From contig NW_006921533.1 in assembly GCF_000340215.1 (NCBI RefSeq), positions 6,944,500-7,008,499 on the forward strand: DNA of 64,000 nucleotides, read 5' to 3'. A model generated the notes under the pieces. It worked only from the letters and a program-made list of their open reading frames with translations, searched no databases and had not been told where the DNA came from. Shown in pieces: positions 45,328-56,462 of the stretch. Source of the DNA: Pseudocercospora fijiensis CIRAD86 (lineage: Eukaryota; Ascomycota; Dothideomycetes; Mycosphaerellales; Mycosphaerellaceae). Positions within the stretch are counted from its first letter, which is position 1. Each line of letters begins with the position of its first letter. The translations under genes and the position numbers were made by a program.

Positions 45328-46275
45328 TCAAACAACCAACTTAACCCTCAACTTATCCCCCTCCACCACCTCCTCTTTCTTCTTATAAAGTTCCTCCATA
45401 TCCCACGTGACATCCAAATACCTCCCATTCAACCATTCCCTCTCCTCCCACTCCCTCCTCACCAAATCAACAATAAAACTCCCACAAAGCCCCGGCTCAT
45501 CCTGACTCCACTCCTTCACACTCTCAGGAAACCCAGGAGGAATATCCTCGTCCTTGGGAAGCACAGCACCAGGATGAACCGCCACACAAAAAACCCCATC
45601 CTTTCCATAACTCTCCGCGACGCGTTGGGATAGACGGTTTGTAGCGAGCGCTGAGAGGGAGAAGGCGAGGGGACCAGAGATGTTGCCGCCTACGGAGGAG
45701 ATGTTGATGATGGATTTCGTGGGACGGGGAGAGGATAGCAAGCAAGGGAGGAGATGTTTGATCATATAAAATCTTCCGAAAAGGTTTGTCGTGATAGGAA
45801 TTTCGAATTGTGAAGAATCCATTTCGTGGAGAGGTTTGAAAGCCGTTTCGTTGGTGCTTACGATTCCTGCGTTGTTGATGAGGAGATCTAGTTTCCCGTC
45901 AAACTCCTTCTCGACCAGTTCTTTAATTTCTATCGCGGAAGTTTCTTGTGCGTTATCAGCTGCTATCGCTACTACTTTTATTTCTTTGGAAATTTCTTCC
46001 AGTTCTTCTTTGGTTTTGGAAAGAGATTCAAGTTTGCGAGCGGTGATTATTAGGCCTGTGGCTCCTGCTCGAGCTAAACATTTTGCTGTTGCTGCGCCAA
46101 TGCCTCGGGAAGCGCCTGTGACGATTGCAGTGAAAGGTTGTGGGAGAAGGTTCTTTGAAGGATCGAGAGAGGGTGGGACGGAGTGGTTGATGTGCGGGTA
46201 GGTGAATCTGCTGCCGGACCAGGGAGGGAGGGAGAGGATGAAGTCGTCTGCCGAAGAAGATGAGGGGCCTGACAT
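45328..46275 (-). CDS. SDR-family protein lacking the catalytic Tyr and Lys
   Basis: Intronless, 315 residues from ATG 46,275; the frame is open further upstream but has no earlier ATG. It has a Rossmann fold of the short-chain dehydrogenase/reductase family: TGASRGIG (53-60) binds the cofactor, NNAG (134-137) is the structural motif, and NISSVGG holds Ser193/194 of the catalytic triad. Where the family has Tyr-x-x-x-Lys the protein reads F205-SLS-A209, so both the catalytic Tyr and Lys are replaced. HPGAV (234-238) follows. The frame is intact and unbiased, so it is probably expressed as a non-canonical SDR (regulatory, binding, or altered chemistry). Convergent with the GH16 gene. Substrate unknown. 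Confidence 0.88.
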   Translation of the reverse strand: MSGPSSSSADDFILSLPPWSGSRFTYPHINHSVPPSLDPSKNLLPQPFTAIVTGASRGIGAATAKCLARAGATGLIITARKLESLSKTKEELEEISKEIKVVAIAADNAQETSAIEIKELVEKEFDGKLDLLINNAGIVSTNETAFKPLHEMDSSQFEIPITTNLFGRFYMIKHLLPCLLSSPRPTKSIINISSVGGNISGPLAFSLSALATNRLSQRVAESYGKDGVFCVAVHPGAVLPKDEDIPPGFPESVKEWSQDEPGLCGSFIVDLVRREWEEREWLNGRYLDVTWDMEELYKKKEEVVEGDKLRVKLVV

Positions 46276-46964
46276 TTTGATGTTTGTTGTGTCGTGGAAT
46301 CGATAGTTGAGTTGATGCTGTTGATTGAGATTGGTTTGCGATGAACTGAGTATTTTTATCCTTGGAGCAGATAGTGATCGATTCGGAGGACGTGATATCT
46401 CCGCATGTTTGCATGTCGACTGTGCCAATCAGTTCGCAATGCTGTCCATATACATGCGGTGTGCGAAGGAGCTCGCACATGATCTAGCCTGGTATAGTCA
46501 GTAGACGGGACAATCAGCACGCTGACGCTATGCTGGATATGGTAACCAAGTTGCTGCCAACACACAGCTTCAGGCAATGATCCTTCGGGTCCCACGCGCT
46601 GCGATACAGTACCAGAAGCATGATGATGCAGAAACACGGGCTCTCAATCTCTCTCAATCGGTTTTAATTTGAGCGACTGTCCGCTGCGTCGCCCTCTCCC
46701 AGCAACATTATCCGTCCTTGTCGGATTCCGGTTCGAACTCTTCGCGGATACCACATACCGCTGTGCTGTGTCCTGATATGTACATGATAGAGTGCGTCTG
46801 ACAAAGACAAACAAAATGGTATCCGTTCCATAATCACTCCTTCCAATTCTTGCCCATCATGATCCAGCAACTTGTCCGCGCCGGAATGTGTCGTCGCTAA
46901 CATAAGAAACAAATAGCAATGCCTGCAATGCTGCTATCAAGACAAATGCGAAGCTGATGATAGC
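46276..46964. other. intergenic, no gene seen
   Basis: 5' flank of the SDR gene and 3' flank of the Tea4-like gene, both on the minus strand. Only scattered short frames are present. Confidence 0.5.
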
Positions 46965-49900
46965 CTAGAATGAAACGCCCTTCCGCTTCAAATAAGACCC
47001 AAGGAGGCCGTCCAGCTGACCCATCATGTTTTGAACGCCTTTCCGCTGCTCGACGAACAAGTCTGCCATGAGAGGATGGTCAGCAGGCGCAGCTTTGATG
47101 CCGCTCTTGTCATGAATCATGACGAGCATATCGCGCACTTCGCTACCGTCCTCCAGCCAAGCTTTGAGACAGTCGTCGCTCCAGGCTTGCTGAGACACTG
47201 TGGGTGAAGGCCTAGGCGAAGGTCGTGCTGATGAAGAAGATGAGGTGGTACTGCTATCAGTAGAAAGACCACGTCTTGATTGCACGGACACAGGCTTGGA
47301 CTGTTCTTGCGAAAATGGCTGTGGAGAGCGTGCCGTTGGTGTTGGGTCGTTGTCTTCGACAAGCTCAACCTCCTCTTCGATCGGTTCCGCGGGATGCTCG
47401 ATGATGCTCGGCGAACTTGTAAGACTTTCGGGCTCCTCGTCATCATCGTCCGTCTCCTCAGGTAGCGCACCAGGCATAGGGATGTGAATCGACTCAGTAC
47501 CATGCATAAACGTATCGGTCGAGATTTCCACCGGACTCTCAGACAGACGTCCACCACGTTCTTGTGATGAGTCAGCCTCGTCCATTGGGTCGTCCTTAGC
47601 GTCCGGTGGTGTGTCGAAATCGTCCATCGGCACGCGCTCTTTAGAACGTTTCGCTTTTTGGGGCTTGCTCTCCTTGTCTGCAGGCTTGAGCATATTAGTG
47701 ATGGCGCTTAGACCGCCCTTCTCTTGCTGTGCCTGTTGCGTCTGCTGTGCCATCTGAGCGTCAATCTTGTGTTGTGCTTCGCTATCCTCCTGGTCTGGAG
47801 TGTCCATCTCGTGTGCGACAGCCGAACCTTCGAGCTCTGCAACAAAGCCTTCGCTCGACTCCTTCGATGAGTCGCGACTCGTTTCTTCGGGGGCAGCCTG
47901 CTGTCTATCGTTCTTCAGAGCCATTGGAGCACTGATAGCGCTCTTGTCAATAGGTGAGTTGGTGCCGCTAAGCAGCGGTGACGCCCTCGGCGATTCTCTC
48001 TGCAACTCTGTAGAAGCTTTCTCCGAGTCGGCCTCGCTAGATTCCTCCTTAGACTTCTTGTCCTTCTTCTTGCTCTTGAAGAGGCCGCTCAGCATACCAC
48101 CCTTCTTGGGCTTCTCTTCCTTCTCCTTCTTGGGCTTATCTTCCTTCTCCTTCTTCTTGGCTTCCTTCTTCGACAACGGAGGAGGCTGCGGTTCTGCAGG
48201 AGATAAGGTCTTGGTGATGACATCGAGACTGTTACTTCGCGTGCTATCGGAAGAAGGCGATTTGGTGGATGCATTTTCTTCGCGAAGGAGACCAGGCGTG
48301 AGGGTGATTTTTCTGGTCTCGATGCTCTCATCCTTGAGGAAGGAGTCTGTGTTCCGAGTTCGCTTCGACTTGAGTGGTGCAGCTTCTACCGAGACGGTTG
48401 GTGGGCTGATCGCATCAACATCATATCCATACTCACCAGTCTTGTCAGCAAGCTTGGGTCCATCGCCGGTCAGTCCAGCATCTGTCAGTGCCTGAGCGGC
48501 GGTAGCCGCCTGTTCACGATCGAACGAGGCACGATTAGAGCCAGTGCTTGATCTTCGTTCGGCTTCTGGATGTACTGGCTCGGCCTTCTTCGCTTCTTCA
48601 GGCTCCCCTTGCAACTCTTCCTGTTTGCCATCTTCAGTCGTCTTCTCGTCGCCATACGGCTCGATCATCTGCTCTTCGTCTTCAGTGGAGTAGTCATAAT
48701 CAGAAGCCTCAACATAAGTCGGTGCAGCGAATTGAACTGTCTTTGCGTTGCGTCGGCGCATGGCCTTCTTTAGCGGATTTCTCGACTTCTCAGAATTGTC
48801 ACTAAGCATTGTAGCGGAAAGCTGATCTTCTTGTTAGCAGATGCATGATAATCACGAGTCAGCAAACACACGTCAATATTCCGGTGCTTGTTCAACCGCG
48901 CAAGTCGTTCTGTAGGCGTTTCGATGTGCTCGGCGGGAAGGTATCCTAAGCACATCAGATATGTCTCTTTGCAAGTTCAAGATACATTCACATACCAATA
49001 CTGCTATCTTTGACAACTCTGACCAGCCACCAATAGCTATTGCTGTCATCTAGCAATACCATTGTGTCGCCTTTTGTGGCATTGGCCTGACCTTCGACCG
49101 TGGCCACAAATGTGTGCAGTGCGTAGACAAATTCGAAATCAATATCTTCTGCATCTTGTAAGCACTCACCACCCCAACCGGTGTCAATAAAACGATCATC
49201 AAGATCAAAGAAAGCGTCATGTTCATCATCGTCTCCGAGGTCGTCCTGAGACCCGCGGGAGTCCAGCAGAGAGTCTGGAATGCTTTCCCAGGAAGCAGTG
49301 GATCCATCCGGCGAGAGGGGCGTGCCCAAAAGTGGATCGTCAACAGGGAGAAGAACGGACTCCAAGTCGACGCTGTCGATACTGGACAGACTTGGCGATT
49401 CCTCGAGAGACTTGTGTTGCAGATCTCCGAGTGTTCGCATGAAGAAATGTTGTCGGAATGGGCTCGAGATAGGACTGCGGCCTGGCTCCTCCTGCTGCAA
49501 TTCGTGTTCGGCTGTGTGCGCGGTCTGGTAGGCATTGATTGCAGGCGGCCCTTCGTCTCCTCCTGATATTCCTGTATCGTTTTCCAGCGCCGATCCAGTG
49601 ATCTGGCCATACCTACCCATTTGATGATGATTCGACGCTGTAATGTTAATGCCACTCCTGCGAGCGAGCTTGTAAGGAGAACACCTCGGCGGCTCGTCAA
49701 AGGGAGAAGAAATGGCAGCCTGCTGCAAGAGCAACGGAGAGCAATTCCTCTCTACCAATTTCAAACGCAACGGCATGTGCTGAGGCGTGGTAGAAAATGG
49801 AGACGAGTCCGGAGTGGTGTCTGCTGCGATCTGGTTGAAAGATTCGCGAGTTGGAGTTGGGGTTGATGCTTCGGGCGACAAGCTGGACGAGCGGTCGGGC

Positions 49901-50316
49901 CAAATCTTGTTGCGCAACAGCATGGTGGGAGGGCAAGAAGACTGATAGTACCCACCATCGTCGATGCTCGGCGAGCTGGATATCCTGTCGGTCATGTCAT
50001 CGTCACCGTCCTCTCCTCCCTCCGCATCTTCCTCCCCTTCGTGCGAGCCTCCATTCGTCGCGTTTTCCTGCGTCGTGCCATTTCCCTGCGCGGGATTCGT
50101 AGTGATTGCGTCTTCAGCCAGGGTGGAGGTGATCTGCCAGGCGTCTGCGAGTGCTTGTTCCTCGGAATGACGTTCCTCCAAAACGTGGTGCAGCTTCTCC
50201 TGGACGTGGGGCGCGTTGGAGTTGGACTGCGGGTGCTTGGTGTGTTCTTGGGCGGAGGGGCTGTCTTGGTCTTGCAGGTCGAGGGTGTCAGCGCGCAGAA
50301 TGTTGGGTCGAGTCAT
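46965..50316 (-). CDS. tea4: Tea4/Bud14-like SH3 cell-polarity protein
   Basis: Three exons (50,316-48,996, 48,945-48,872 and 48,821-46,965; donors GTATGT and GTGTGT) give 1,083 residues. An acidic, disordered N-terminus is followed by one SH3 domain (about 395-455: YALHTFVATVEGQANATKG, NSYWWLVRVV, GYLPAEHIE split by intron 1). Then RLARLNKHRNID and a basic stretch with KTVQF (492-496), an RVxF-type docking motif for protein phosphatase 1. The rest is low-complexity, Ser/Glu/Lys-rich, with a short conserved-looking helical C-terminus (WLEDGSEVRDML). This layout is that of Tea4 (fission yeast), TeaC (Aspergillus) and Bud14 (budding yeast), which bring PP1 and formin regulators to growth sites at the hyphal tip. 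Confidence 0.88.
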
Positions 50317-51536
50317 GCTGGCGGTGGAACAGCGAGCGATAGGCTTCCTGCTGGTGTCACGCTGTCGAAGCAGGCTTTACGTGGAAATGAGCGTTGTCGG
50401 CAGCATGGCAGGGAGGTGGCCGTCTGTCGTGATTCGGAGGTGTTTGATATGGAACCTGATGCGCGTGAGGAATTAGAAGGGTCTGTCGGTCTCGCGCGCG
50501 AAGTCTGAGAGACTGAGACTCTGACTGCAGGCGGATCGAGGATCGCAGGTGCCTTTCGTGATGTGGCTGGCCTGGAGATTCCAATTGCAACGGTCTGGCA
50601 CTCTGCGTCTGGGCGTCGATCGAGGCACTTTTGCAGTTGCGATTGCGCGTCCGCAGCTTCAGTTTCTAGCAGCCTGTGACTCTTGGTATGATAAGTTAGG
50701 TGAATGAGCGTGCGCCATGCGCGTGCCCTCAACCACGTCGTCTTCACAATAATTCCAGAGACATACTGGCCTGGCCTGCCCGAGCTAGCGATGACCCCTT
50801 GTCGTTTCATCACTCACTCGAGTCTAGCGCCCGGGCGCCGGACGGAGCACCAGGTTTCACATCGTCCAAGCCTTACGTATTTCTCTCCACTGCCAACTCC
50901 GCCGCATCTGCTATAAACATCCACCAAACCACTCACATCGATATGCCTGTTCCCTTTGATATGCGTCCATCACGTCCTCCATCTGCTGGTCATGACAGCC
51001 CCCTCACTCCGCCAGACAAGATTCTCCGCGTGAAATTGTCCCGGGATGCAGGGCGTGTGTCAAGTACACTTCATCTGTCCCTGTTCCACGGATAATTGCG
51101 CGTGAGCACAAACTTCCCACCTCCTGGGTCATGTACTGTAATGTATCATCAACACGTGACAATGGCAGACGCGTCTATCGGAGGAAGCAAGAAATGCCCC
51201 GAGCTGCATGAAACACCCCAGCTCAGAATGTCAGGTACTGACGCTTGCTGACATCGAAACCCGGTTAATGTCACGAGAGCTTGACGAAACCTCACCTCGA
51301 GAAAGCTCAGCACGTGGTAGACTAAAACAAACATCGAACGAATGTCGAAAGTGGTCTTATAGGTAAGGAGATCGACGTATGTTAAAGCAAGTTGGTATTG
51401 CTAGAACTTCACTTTGGTACATTTCTCACCAGGCATAACACCTCAGAACAGTGGCAACTTCTGTGGGCCCACCCTATCTTCTAAAACTTCCTTCGAGTAT
51501 ACACATCCTAGGTGAGCAACTTATTCTACCCGCTTC
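50317..51536. other. intergenic; one weak small ORF
   Basis: Upstream region of the Tea4-like gene and downstream of the 51,537 gene. A 50-codon plus-strand frame (50,943-51,095; begins MPVPFDMRPSRPPSAG, contains SPLTPPDKILR) has a protein-like look but no other support. It could be a short conserved peptide or uORF-type frame. Nothing else was recognised. Confidence 0.3.
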
Positions 51537-52583
51537 CTAGACGCCCCACGGCTTACCAGGCTGGAAGCTCTGAACAGGACCGCGATTCTCCTTGATGCCG
51601 AAAGAGCTTCCCTTGGGAACACTCAGCTCGATCAATTCGCCGTTCTGGTTCTTGATAGGTATGCGATGCGTGCTGGCTGGTGAGCTGTTTGTAGAGCTAC
51701 GCTGAATGGTGAGCTGCTTGATGTTGCTGTCGAGGCGCGCGACATTCTCCTTGACCTCCTTGATCATGCTGATGATTCCGTCACGATCGTCGAACAGGAT
51801 ATTGACCTCCTCCTTCATAGTCGCCACATCTTCGTTGTAGGTGTTAGACACTGTGATTGCTGGAGTAGAGGCAGCAGCCACAGCAGCCGCAGCAGCATCC
51901 TCTTGGCTCTTCTTCAAGTCAGCCAGCAGCTGATCGACCGTAGCGAGCTTCTGCTCAGCCCAACCCAAGCGACCAGAGCAGGCGTTAAGCTTCTCTTGGT
52001 GTGCATTGAGGCGGACATTTGAGGTCGCGATACGCTCGTCCACGTCGCGAGCAGCCATCCTCCGCTCCAGCTGAGCCATGCGAGTCTCAAGTTCAGCGAT
52101 GCGGCGGTCCTGCGCATGGGTATGGTCCTCTGCCTTGGCGAGCTCGAACATCTGAGCGTGGAAGAGCTTTTCAGCCTCAGTCTGGCGTTGCATCTCATAG
52201 AGAAACATTGCTTGAATAGCGCTTGCTGGAGGAAGCTTGTTGGCACATTTCACACCGACCTGTTTCAGGAAGTCTTGATTATATGTCGTGAATGACGAGG
52301 CAGGTGTTGCGCTAGTGGAACCCGCAGAATTGTTATTCGGGTTGGAGAGGAAATGATCACCCATAGTGATCGCGCGCTCGGTCGTGGTCTTCTCGGGGGA
52401 AGGAGCGCCTGGTGTAGTTTGAGCAACTGTTGGGCTCGTCTCCGTGTCAGGCTTGATCGCGCGTTTGCGCAGGTGAGGTGGCACCGGCAATGAGTCTGGT
52501 AATGGTTAGGGTCCAAAGTGCTGAGTAGGAATCGATCACTTACCAGCAGCAGCGGCAAAGCGCTGAGCGTATTCGTCTTCCAT
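51537..52583 (-). CDS. coiled-coil protein, hypothetical
   Basis: Two exons (52,583-52,544 and 52,495-51,537; donor GTAAGT, acceptor ACCAG) give 332 residues. The first exon encodes only 13 residues and the splice completes Asp14. An N-terminal Ser/Thr/Pro-rich region is followed by a coiled coil (about 115-210, with repeated RIAELETRMAQLERRM-type heptads), an alanine run, then a second helical segment. The C-terminus carries GELIELSVPKGSSFGIKENRG. No signal peptide or membrane segment. The 348 bp upstream (52,584-52,931) are shared with the 3' end of the BRE2 gene. Function unknown. Confidence 0.82.
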
Positions 52584-52931
52584 GGCGGTGCTGACGAGCT
52601 CGCGTGTTCAGTACAGCTTGAGTTGATCGAGAGGTGATGTTTATAAACAGTCTGCAGCGGCCGTTGGCGCGGCCCCGCGGCGTTGGAAGCGTTCGGAAGG
52701 AGCGATTCATGTGAAAGTGAGGCCCAAGTCCTCACTTCAGAGTGATCGTCATGACTACATCCTCGCTCTCATAGCCCGCTCAAGGATGTCTTCAGCAATT
52801 TTAATGGCCATCAAGTGTGTAACGTGGGAGTGAGAGAGAGTGTGTGGTCAAGGTTCTGGAATTGCTGCGAGGCGGACGAGGACCTTCGTGTGACCGCATG
52901 CAGGTCTGCTTGGTGCAAATTTGCAAGATCA

Positions 52932-54698
52932 CTAGTCTTCATCTTTCAGTCGACTGCCATTCCGACTGACACCCTCACCTCCTACTCCACTACTCTCGAA
53001 TGCACCGTCCTGAATGAAAAAGTCCACCTCATCAATCACATCCCATACCACATCCTCCGCAATCTGCTCCTTGTATCGCTCGCCAACTCCTCTCAATTGC
53101 CGTCCCGAGTTCCAACCCGCTTTCTGACCACTTGCATCGACTCCCGCATCCGGCATTTCGATATCGGACCCTTGCCCTGCGCGCCGCGAAGCATTCTTGG
53201 TGTTCTGTAAATGAGCTGGAGGGCACCAGAATCCTTGAGCGCCGTCACCAAAGTTGACTTCAGCTATGCCACCCCAGAAACACGACACGGCCGGGAAATA
53301 TCCCACTAGTCCATCATCAAACCCTTCTCGGGCACCCATCGTCTTGCTTGGTGCAGAAGCAGGAGGCAAGAATGCGAGCAGGTTCTCGAAAGCAGTGCCA
53401 ATCAGCTTGCCATTTTTGTAAACCCTGATGGCGCTGTGCGGTAGTGTTCTCAACGAAGGATATTCGTTGTGCGGGCCAGGCGCAGTTTTGATGCTCTCTT
53501 TATTGGAGCTTGGTCCATTCGTGGGTAAATGGTTGAGATTTGTCGTTCTATCGGCATAGATCTCCATTGGTTTCGACGCAACATGATCCAATACTTCGAA
53601 GTAGCTGTTGCCCTTGTACGAGACTGGAATACGATCGCGAATGACATCTGGTGGCTGAGTGTCTGCATCTTGGTGATGGCTCTGGTCAAAGCCGTCACCA
53701 GAGTCCACAGCGGGATTGTACACCCCTTCGACGACTTTGCGGTGTAATGTCAAGGAGGGAAGCTGGATTTCGACACCAATCACGTCGCCTTCTTTGACGT
53801 TCTGGTCTTCTGGAGCTAGTGTGATCGTCGTTGGTACTGCCTTGACGGCTTTTGATTTTGATTTCTTGGCGTTGAAAAATTTCCCGGGTCTGCTGCGGTG
53901 CATGGTTTCGAATCGGATGTCAGTAATGCCATAGCTGTACCCATCAAAACCAACTGGAGCATCTAGTGGTGCTTCTCTCCTCGCCCATCCAAACCGAACA
54001 TGTGGCTGTGGTCCATTGACCGTCGGGTCTGGCCCTTCCGGCGGCACACCTCTGTGAATCTTGATTTCATAATACAACGAGCCTTCCCTTGCGCACACAT
54101 TTGACCTAACCATGCGCCAACCCTTCTCATTAGTCGTGATCAAAGCATTTGTGGTGAAGTGCATCCACTTGTCAGCATCTTCAAAACTGAGTCGTGCATA
54201 ATGTGGTGGTGGTGAGGTTGATCGATATAGCTGTTTGTGTGGAAAGTGTGGATCTGCGATGGCGCGCGAATAGCGGTATCCTCTCTTATTCTCCGCAAGA
54301 TCAATCGGCTTGTAGAGCTGTCGTTCAGAGTTGGGCATAGTAAGAGGGAATGGCTCATGCGCCATCATGACATCGTCTTTGGGCTCTTCGAAATCTTGCG
54401 CCTTGGGTGGAGGGACATTGAACCGTTGCGGTGATGGATATGTCTGCACAGCACTGGCTTTCCGCTTGCCCAAAGTGCTATTCGAAGATGTGGCCTTCTC
54501 ATTCCCTTGCTTGCTCTCACGCATCTTGAGCGACTCTTTCTTCTCTCGTTGTTCTCGCTGGATGGGAGCTGGCGTTCGTGATGCCTGCCGTGAGATGGTG
54601 GAAGGGTTGAGAGGCGAGGATATGCTGGGTGCATGCTCTTGGTCCATGACTGCCTGAAGAGGTGTCGCACCATGCGACTGCGGTGCTGAGTCGGCCAT
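52932..54698 (-). CDS. BRE2: COMPASS subunit Bre2/Ash2-like (SPRY)
   Basis: Intronless, 588 residues from ATG 54,698; an in-frame ATG at 54,872 is possible but reaches into the divergent promoter. This is the SPRY-domain subunit of the Set1/COMPASS histone H3K4 methyltransferase. After a disordered N-terminus come WMHFTTNALITTNEKGWRMV and SLYYEIKIHRG, HVRFGWARREAPLDAPVGFD and YSYGI, all typical of the Ash2/Bre2 SPRY domain, split by a low-complexity insert, then AIRVYKNGKLIGTAFENL and YFPAVSCFWGG. The C-terminal helix YKEQIAEDVVWDVIDEVDF matches the Sdc1/Dpy30-interaction motif. It shares a 255-bp bidirectional promoter with ENP1. Confidence 0.93.
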   Translation of the reverse strand: MADSAPQSHGATPLQAVMDQEHAPSISSPLNPSTISRQASRTPAPIQREQREKKESLKMRESKQGNEKATSSNSTLGKRKASAVQTYPSPQRFNVPPPKAQDFEEPKDDVMMAHEPFPLTMPNSERQLYKPIDLAENKRGYRYSRAIADPHFPHKQLYRSTSPPPHYARLSFEDADKWMHFTTNALITTNEKGWRMVRSNVCAREGSLYYEIKIHRGVPPEGPDPTVNGPQPHVRFGWARREAPLDAPVGFDGYSYGITDIRFETMHRSRPGKFFNAKKSKSKAVKAVPTTITLAPEDQNVKEGDVIGVEIQLPSLTLHRKVVEGVYNPAVDSGDGFDQSHHQDADTQPPDVIRDRIPVSYKGNSYFEVLDHVASKPMEIYADRTTNLNHLPTNGPSSNKESIKTAPGPHNEYPSLRTLPHSAIRVYKNGKLIGTAFENLLAFLPPASAPSKTMGAREGFDDGLVGYFPAVSCFWGGIAEVNFGDGAQGFWCPPAHLQNTKNASRRAGQGSDIEMPDAGVDASGQKAGWNSGRQLRGVGERYKEQIAEDVVWDVIDEVDFFIQDGAFESSGVGGEGVSRNGSRLKDED

Positions 54699-54953
54699 GG
54701 CGGAAAGATTATTGTAAACAGATGTTGGTGAGTGCTTTCGGCTTCCTTCAACTCGCGATAACGCGCTACAAACTTCCAAGACCCTGTCATGCTTGCTTGC
54801 CAGCTGCAAGGTTGCGTGTGGTGGTGCCGCTGCCGAGATCCGAACAGGACCCTGCCCAAAATTTAGCTTCATCGAAAAGTTGTGGCCCTGCGAATTACTT
54901 CTGCTTTTCGACCTAAGCACAGGCAACAGCCTTCAAAGCGCATACCCTCGAAG
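54699..54953. promoter_or_regulatory. bidirectional promoter BRE2/ENP1
   Basis: 255 bp between two divergent start codons (54,698 minus and 54,954 plus). Both genes must be driven from here or from sequence overlapping the other's 5' end. No individual binding site is assigned. Confidence 0.6.
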
Positions 54954-56462
54954 ATGCCTAAAGCAGCCAGATTAAATACAGTTTCCCGCCAGGACCGCCG
55001 CCATAATCCCCTCAGCGAAGAATATTCCCCGACCGCCCCACTCAAGCAGAAAGCAGGAAAGAAGCGAAAGTCCATTAATGAGAATGACAAAGGAGGATAT
55101 GTAGACAGCAAGGCATCGCGGAGGATCTTGGATCTGGGTCAAGACCTTGCGGCAGAAGAAGAGGCAGAGCAGCAATCAAAACGACCGGCCACCGCACAAA
55201 ACACAGCATTCGCATTCGAGAGCAGATTTCCCATAGATGATGAGGATGAAGAAAGTGGGGCGGAGGTTGGCGAGTACGATGACGAGGAAGCATGGGGATC
55301 AGAAGAAGAGGAAGTAGAAGAGATCGAGGTGGACCCGAACGACCTCGAGATGTTCAACAAATTCAATCCGGAATTCGATCCCTCAACTTTACTGAATCCA
55401 AAGAGTGGTGAAGATGATGAAGAAGCACAAGGACCGGGAACGAACCTTGCAGATCTAATTCTGGAGAAGATCCAAGCACACGAAGCCCAGCAAAGAGGAG
55501 AGCTAGACGGCTTGCCACAGATACAAGGCGGAGGCGATCCTGAGGACGCTGTGGAGCTGCCAGCGAAAGTTGTGGAGGTATACACACAAGTTGGTCTGCT
55601 ATTGTCACGATACAAGAGTGGCAAACTACCGAAGCCTTTCAAGATTCTACCGACTCTTCCACAATGGGATGTGCTCATCTCTATTACGAGACCCGATAGC
55701 TGGACGCCGAATGCGGTCTACGAAGCAACCAAGATTTTCACATCTTCTCGACCGGCTGTCGCACAGGCTTTCTGCTCCGACGTCCTGCTTCCCTGTGTCC
55801 GGGAGGACATTCGTGAGACGCGAAAACTCAATGTGCATCTCTACAAGGCTTTGAAGAAAGCACTGTACAAGCCAGCCGCATTTTTCAGAGGCCTTCTGTT
55901 TCCGCTCGTTGGATCCGGTACATGCTCACTGCGAGAAGCTCAGATCATCAGCTCGGTACTTGCCCGAGTGTCGATTCCAGTCCTACATTCTGCTACAGCG
56001 CTTTACAGGTTGTGCGAAATTGCTGCTGAGCAGATGATGCATGATGCCGAGTCTGCCGGAGCTTGTAACATCTTCATTCGAACACTTCTTGAAAAGAAGT
56101 ACGCTTTGCCGTTCCGAGTTGTGGATGCACTGGTCTTCCATTTCCTGCGATTCCGCGCTATGCAGGATGGAAGTGACGATGTAAATATGGATGGCAATGG
56201 CCACGCTTTCCCTGGAAAGAAAGGTGCAGCAGATCCCAAACTCCCCGTCCTTTGGCATCAGTCACTTCTAGCATTTGCTCAGCGATACAAGAACGAGATT
56301 ACCGAGGACCAGCGAGAGGCACTGCTTGATCTCTTGCTGGTGCGAGGACACAAGCAGATTGGACCGGAGGTTCGAAGGGAGCTGCTCGAAGGCAGAGGTA
56401 GAGGGGAGGTTAGAGAACAGGAAACGGGCGATGGAGGAGACGATACCATGATGGACATGTAA
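54954..56462 (+). CDS. ENP1: Enp1/bystin, 40S ribosome biogenesis factor
   Basis: Intronless, 502 residues from ATG 54,954; the frame is open upstream but without ATG. It acts in the nucleolus and on pre-40S particles in 18S rRNA maturation and 40S export. A basic N-terminus (MPKAARL..SRQDRRHNPL) and an acidic stretch (DEDEESGAEVGEYDDEEAWG) lead into the bystin domain: KPFKILPTLPQWDVLISIT, PDSWTPNAVYEATKIF, LNVHLYKALKKALYKPAAFF, RGLLFPLV, SVLARVSIPVLHSATAL, RTLLEKKYALPFRVVDALV and a C-terminal FAQRYKNEIT. Length and motif order match the family. Confidence 0.95.
   Translation: MPKAARLNTVSRQDRRHNPLSEEYSPTAPLKQKAGKKRKSINENDKGGYVDSKASRRILDLGQDLAAEEEAEQQSKRPATAQNTAFAFESRFPIDDEDEESGAEVGEYDDEEAWGSEEEEVEEIEVDPNDLEMFNKFNPEFDPSTLLNPKSGEDDEEAQGPGTNLADLILEKIQAHEAQQRGELDGLPQIQGGGDPEDAVELPAKVVEVYTQVGLLLSRYKSGKLPKPFKILPTLPQWDVLISITRPDSWTPNAVYEATKIFTSSRPAVAQAFCSDVLLPCVREDIRETRKLNVHLYKALKKALYKPAAFFRGLLFPLVGSGTCSLREAQIISSVLARVSIPVLHSATALYRLCEIAAEQMMHDAESAGACNIFIRTLLEKKYALPFRVVDALVFHFLRFRAMQDGSDDVNMDGNGHAFPGKKGAADPKLPVLWHQSLLAFAQRYKNEITEDQREALLDLLLVRGHKQIGPEVRRELLEGRGRGEVREQETGDGGDDTMMDM

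Noticed and set aside
44811..45335. 174-codon minus-strand frame over the GH16 Ser/Thr stem
   Set aside because: Antisense shadow of a low-complexity coding region.
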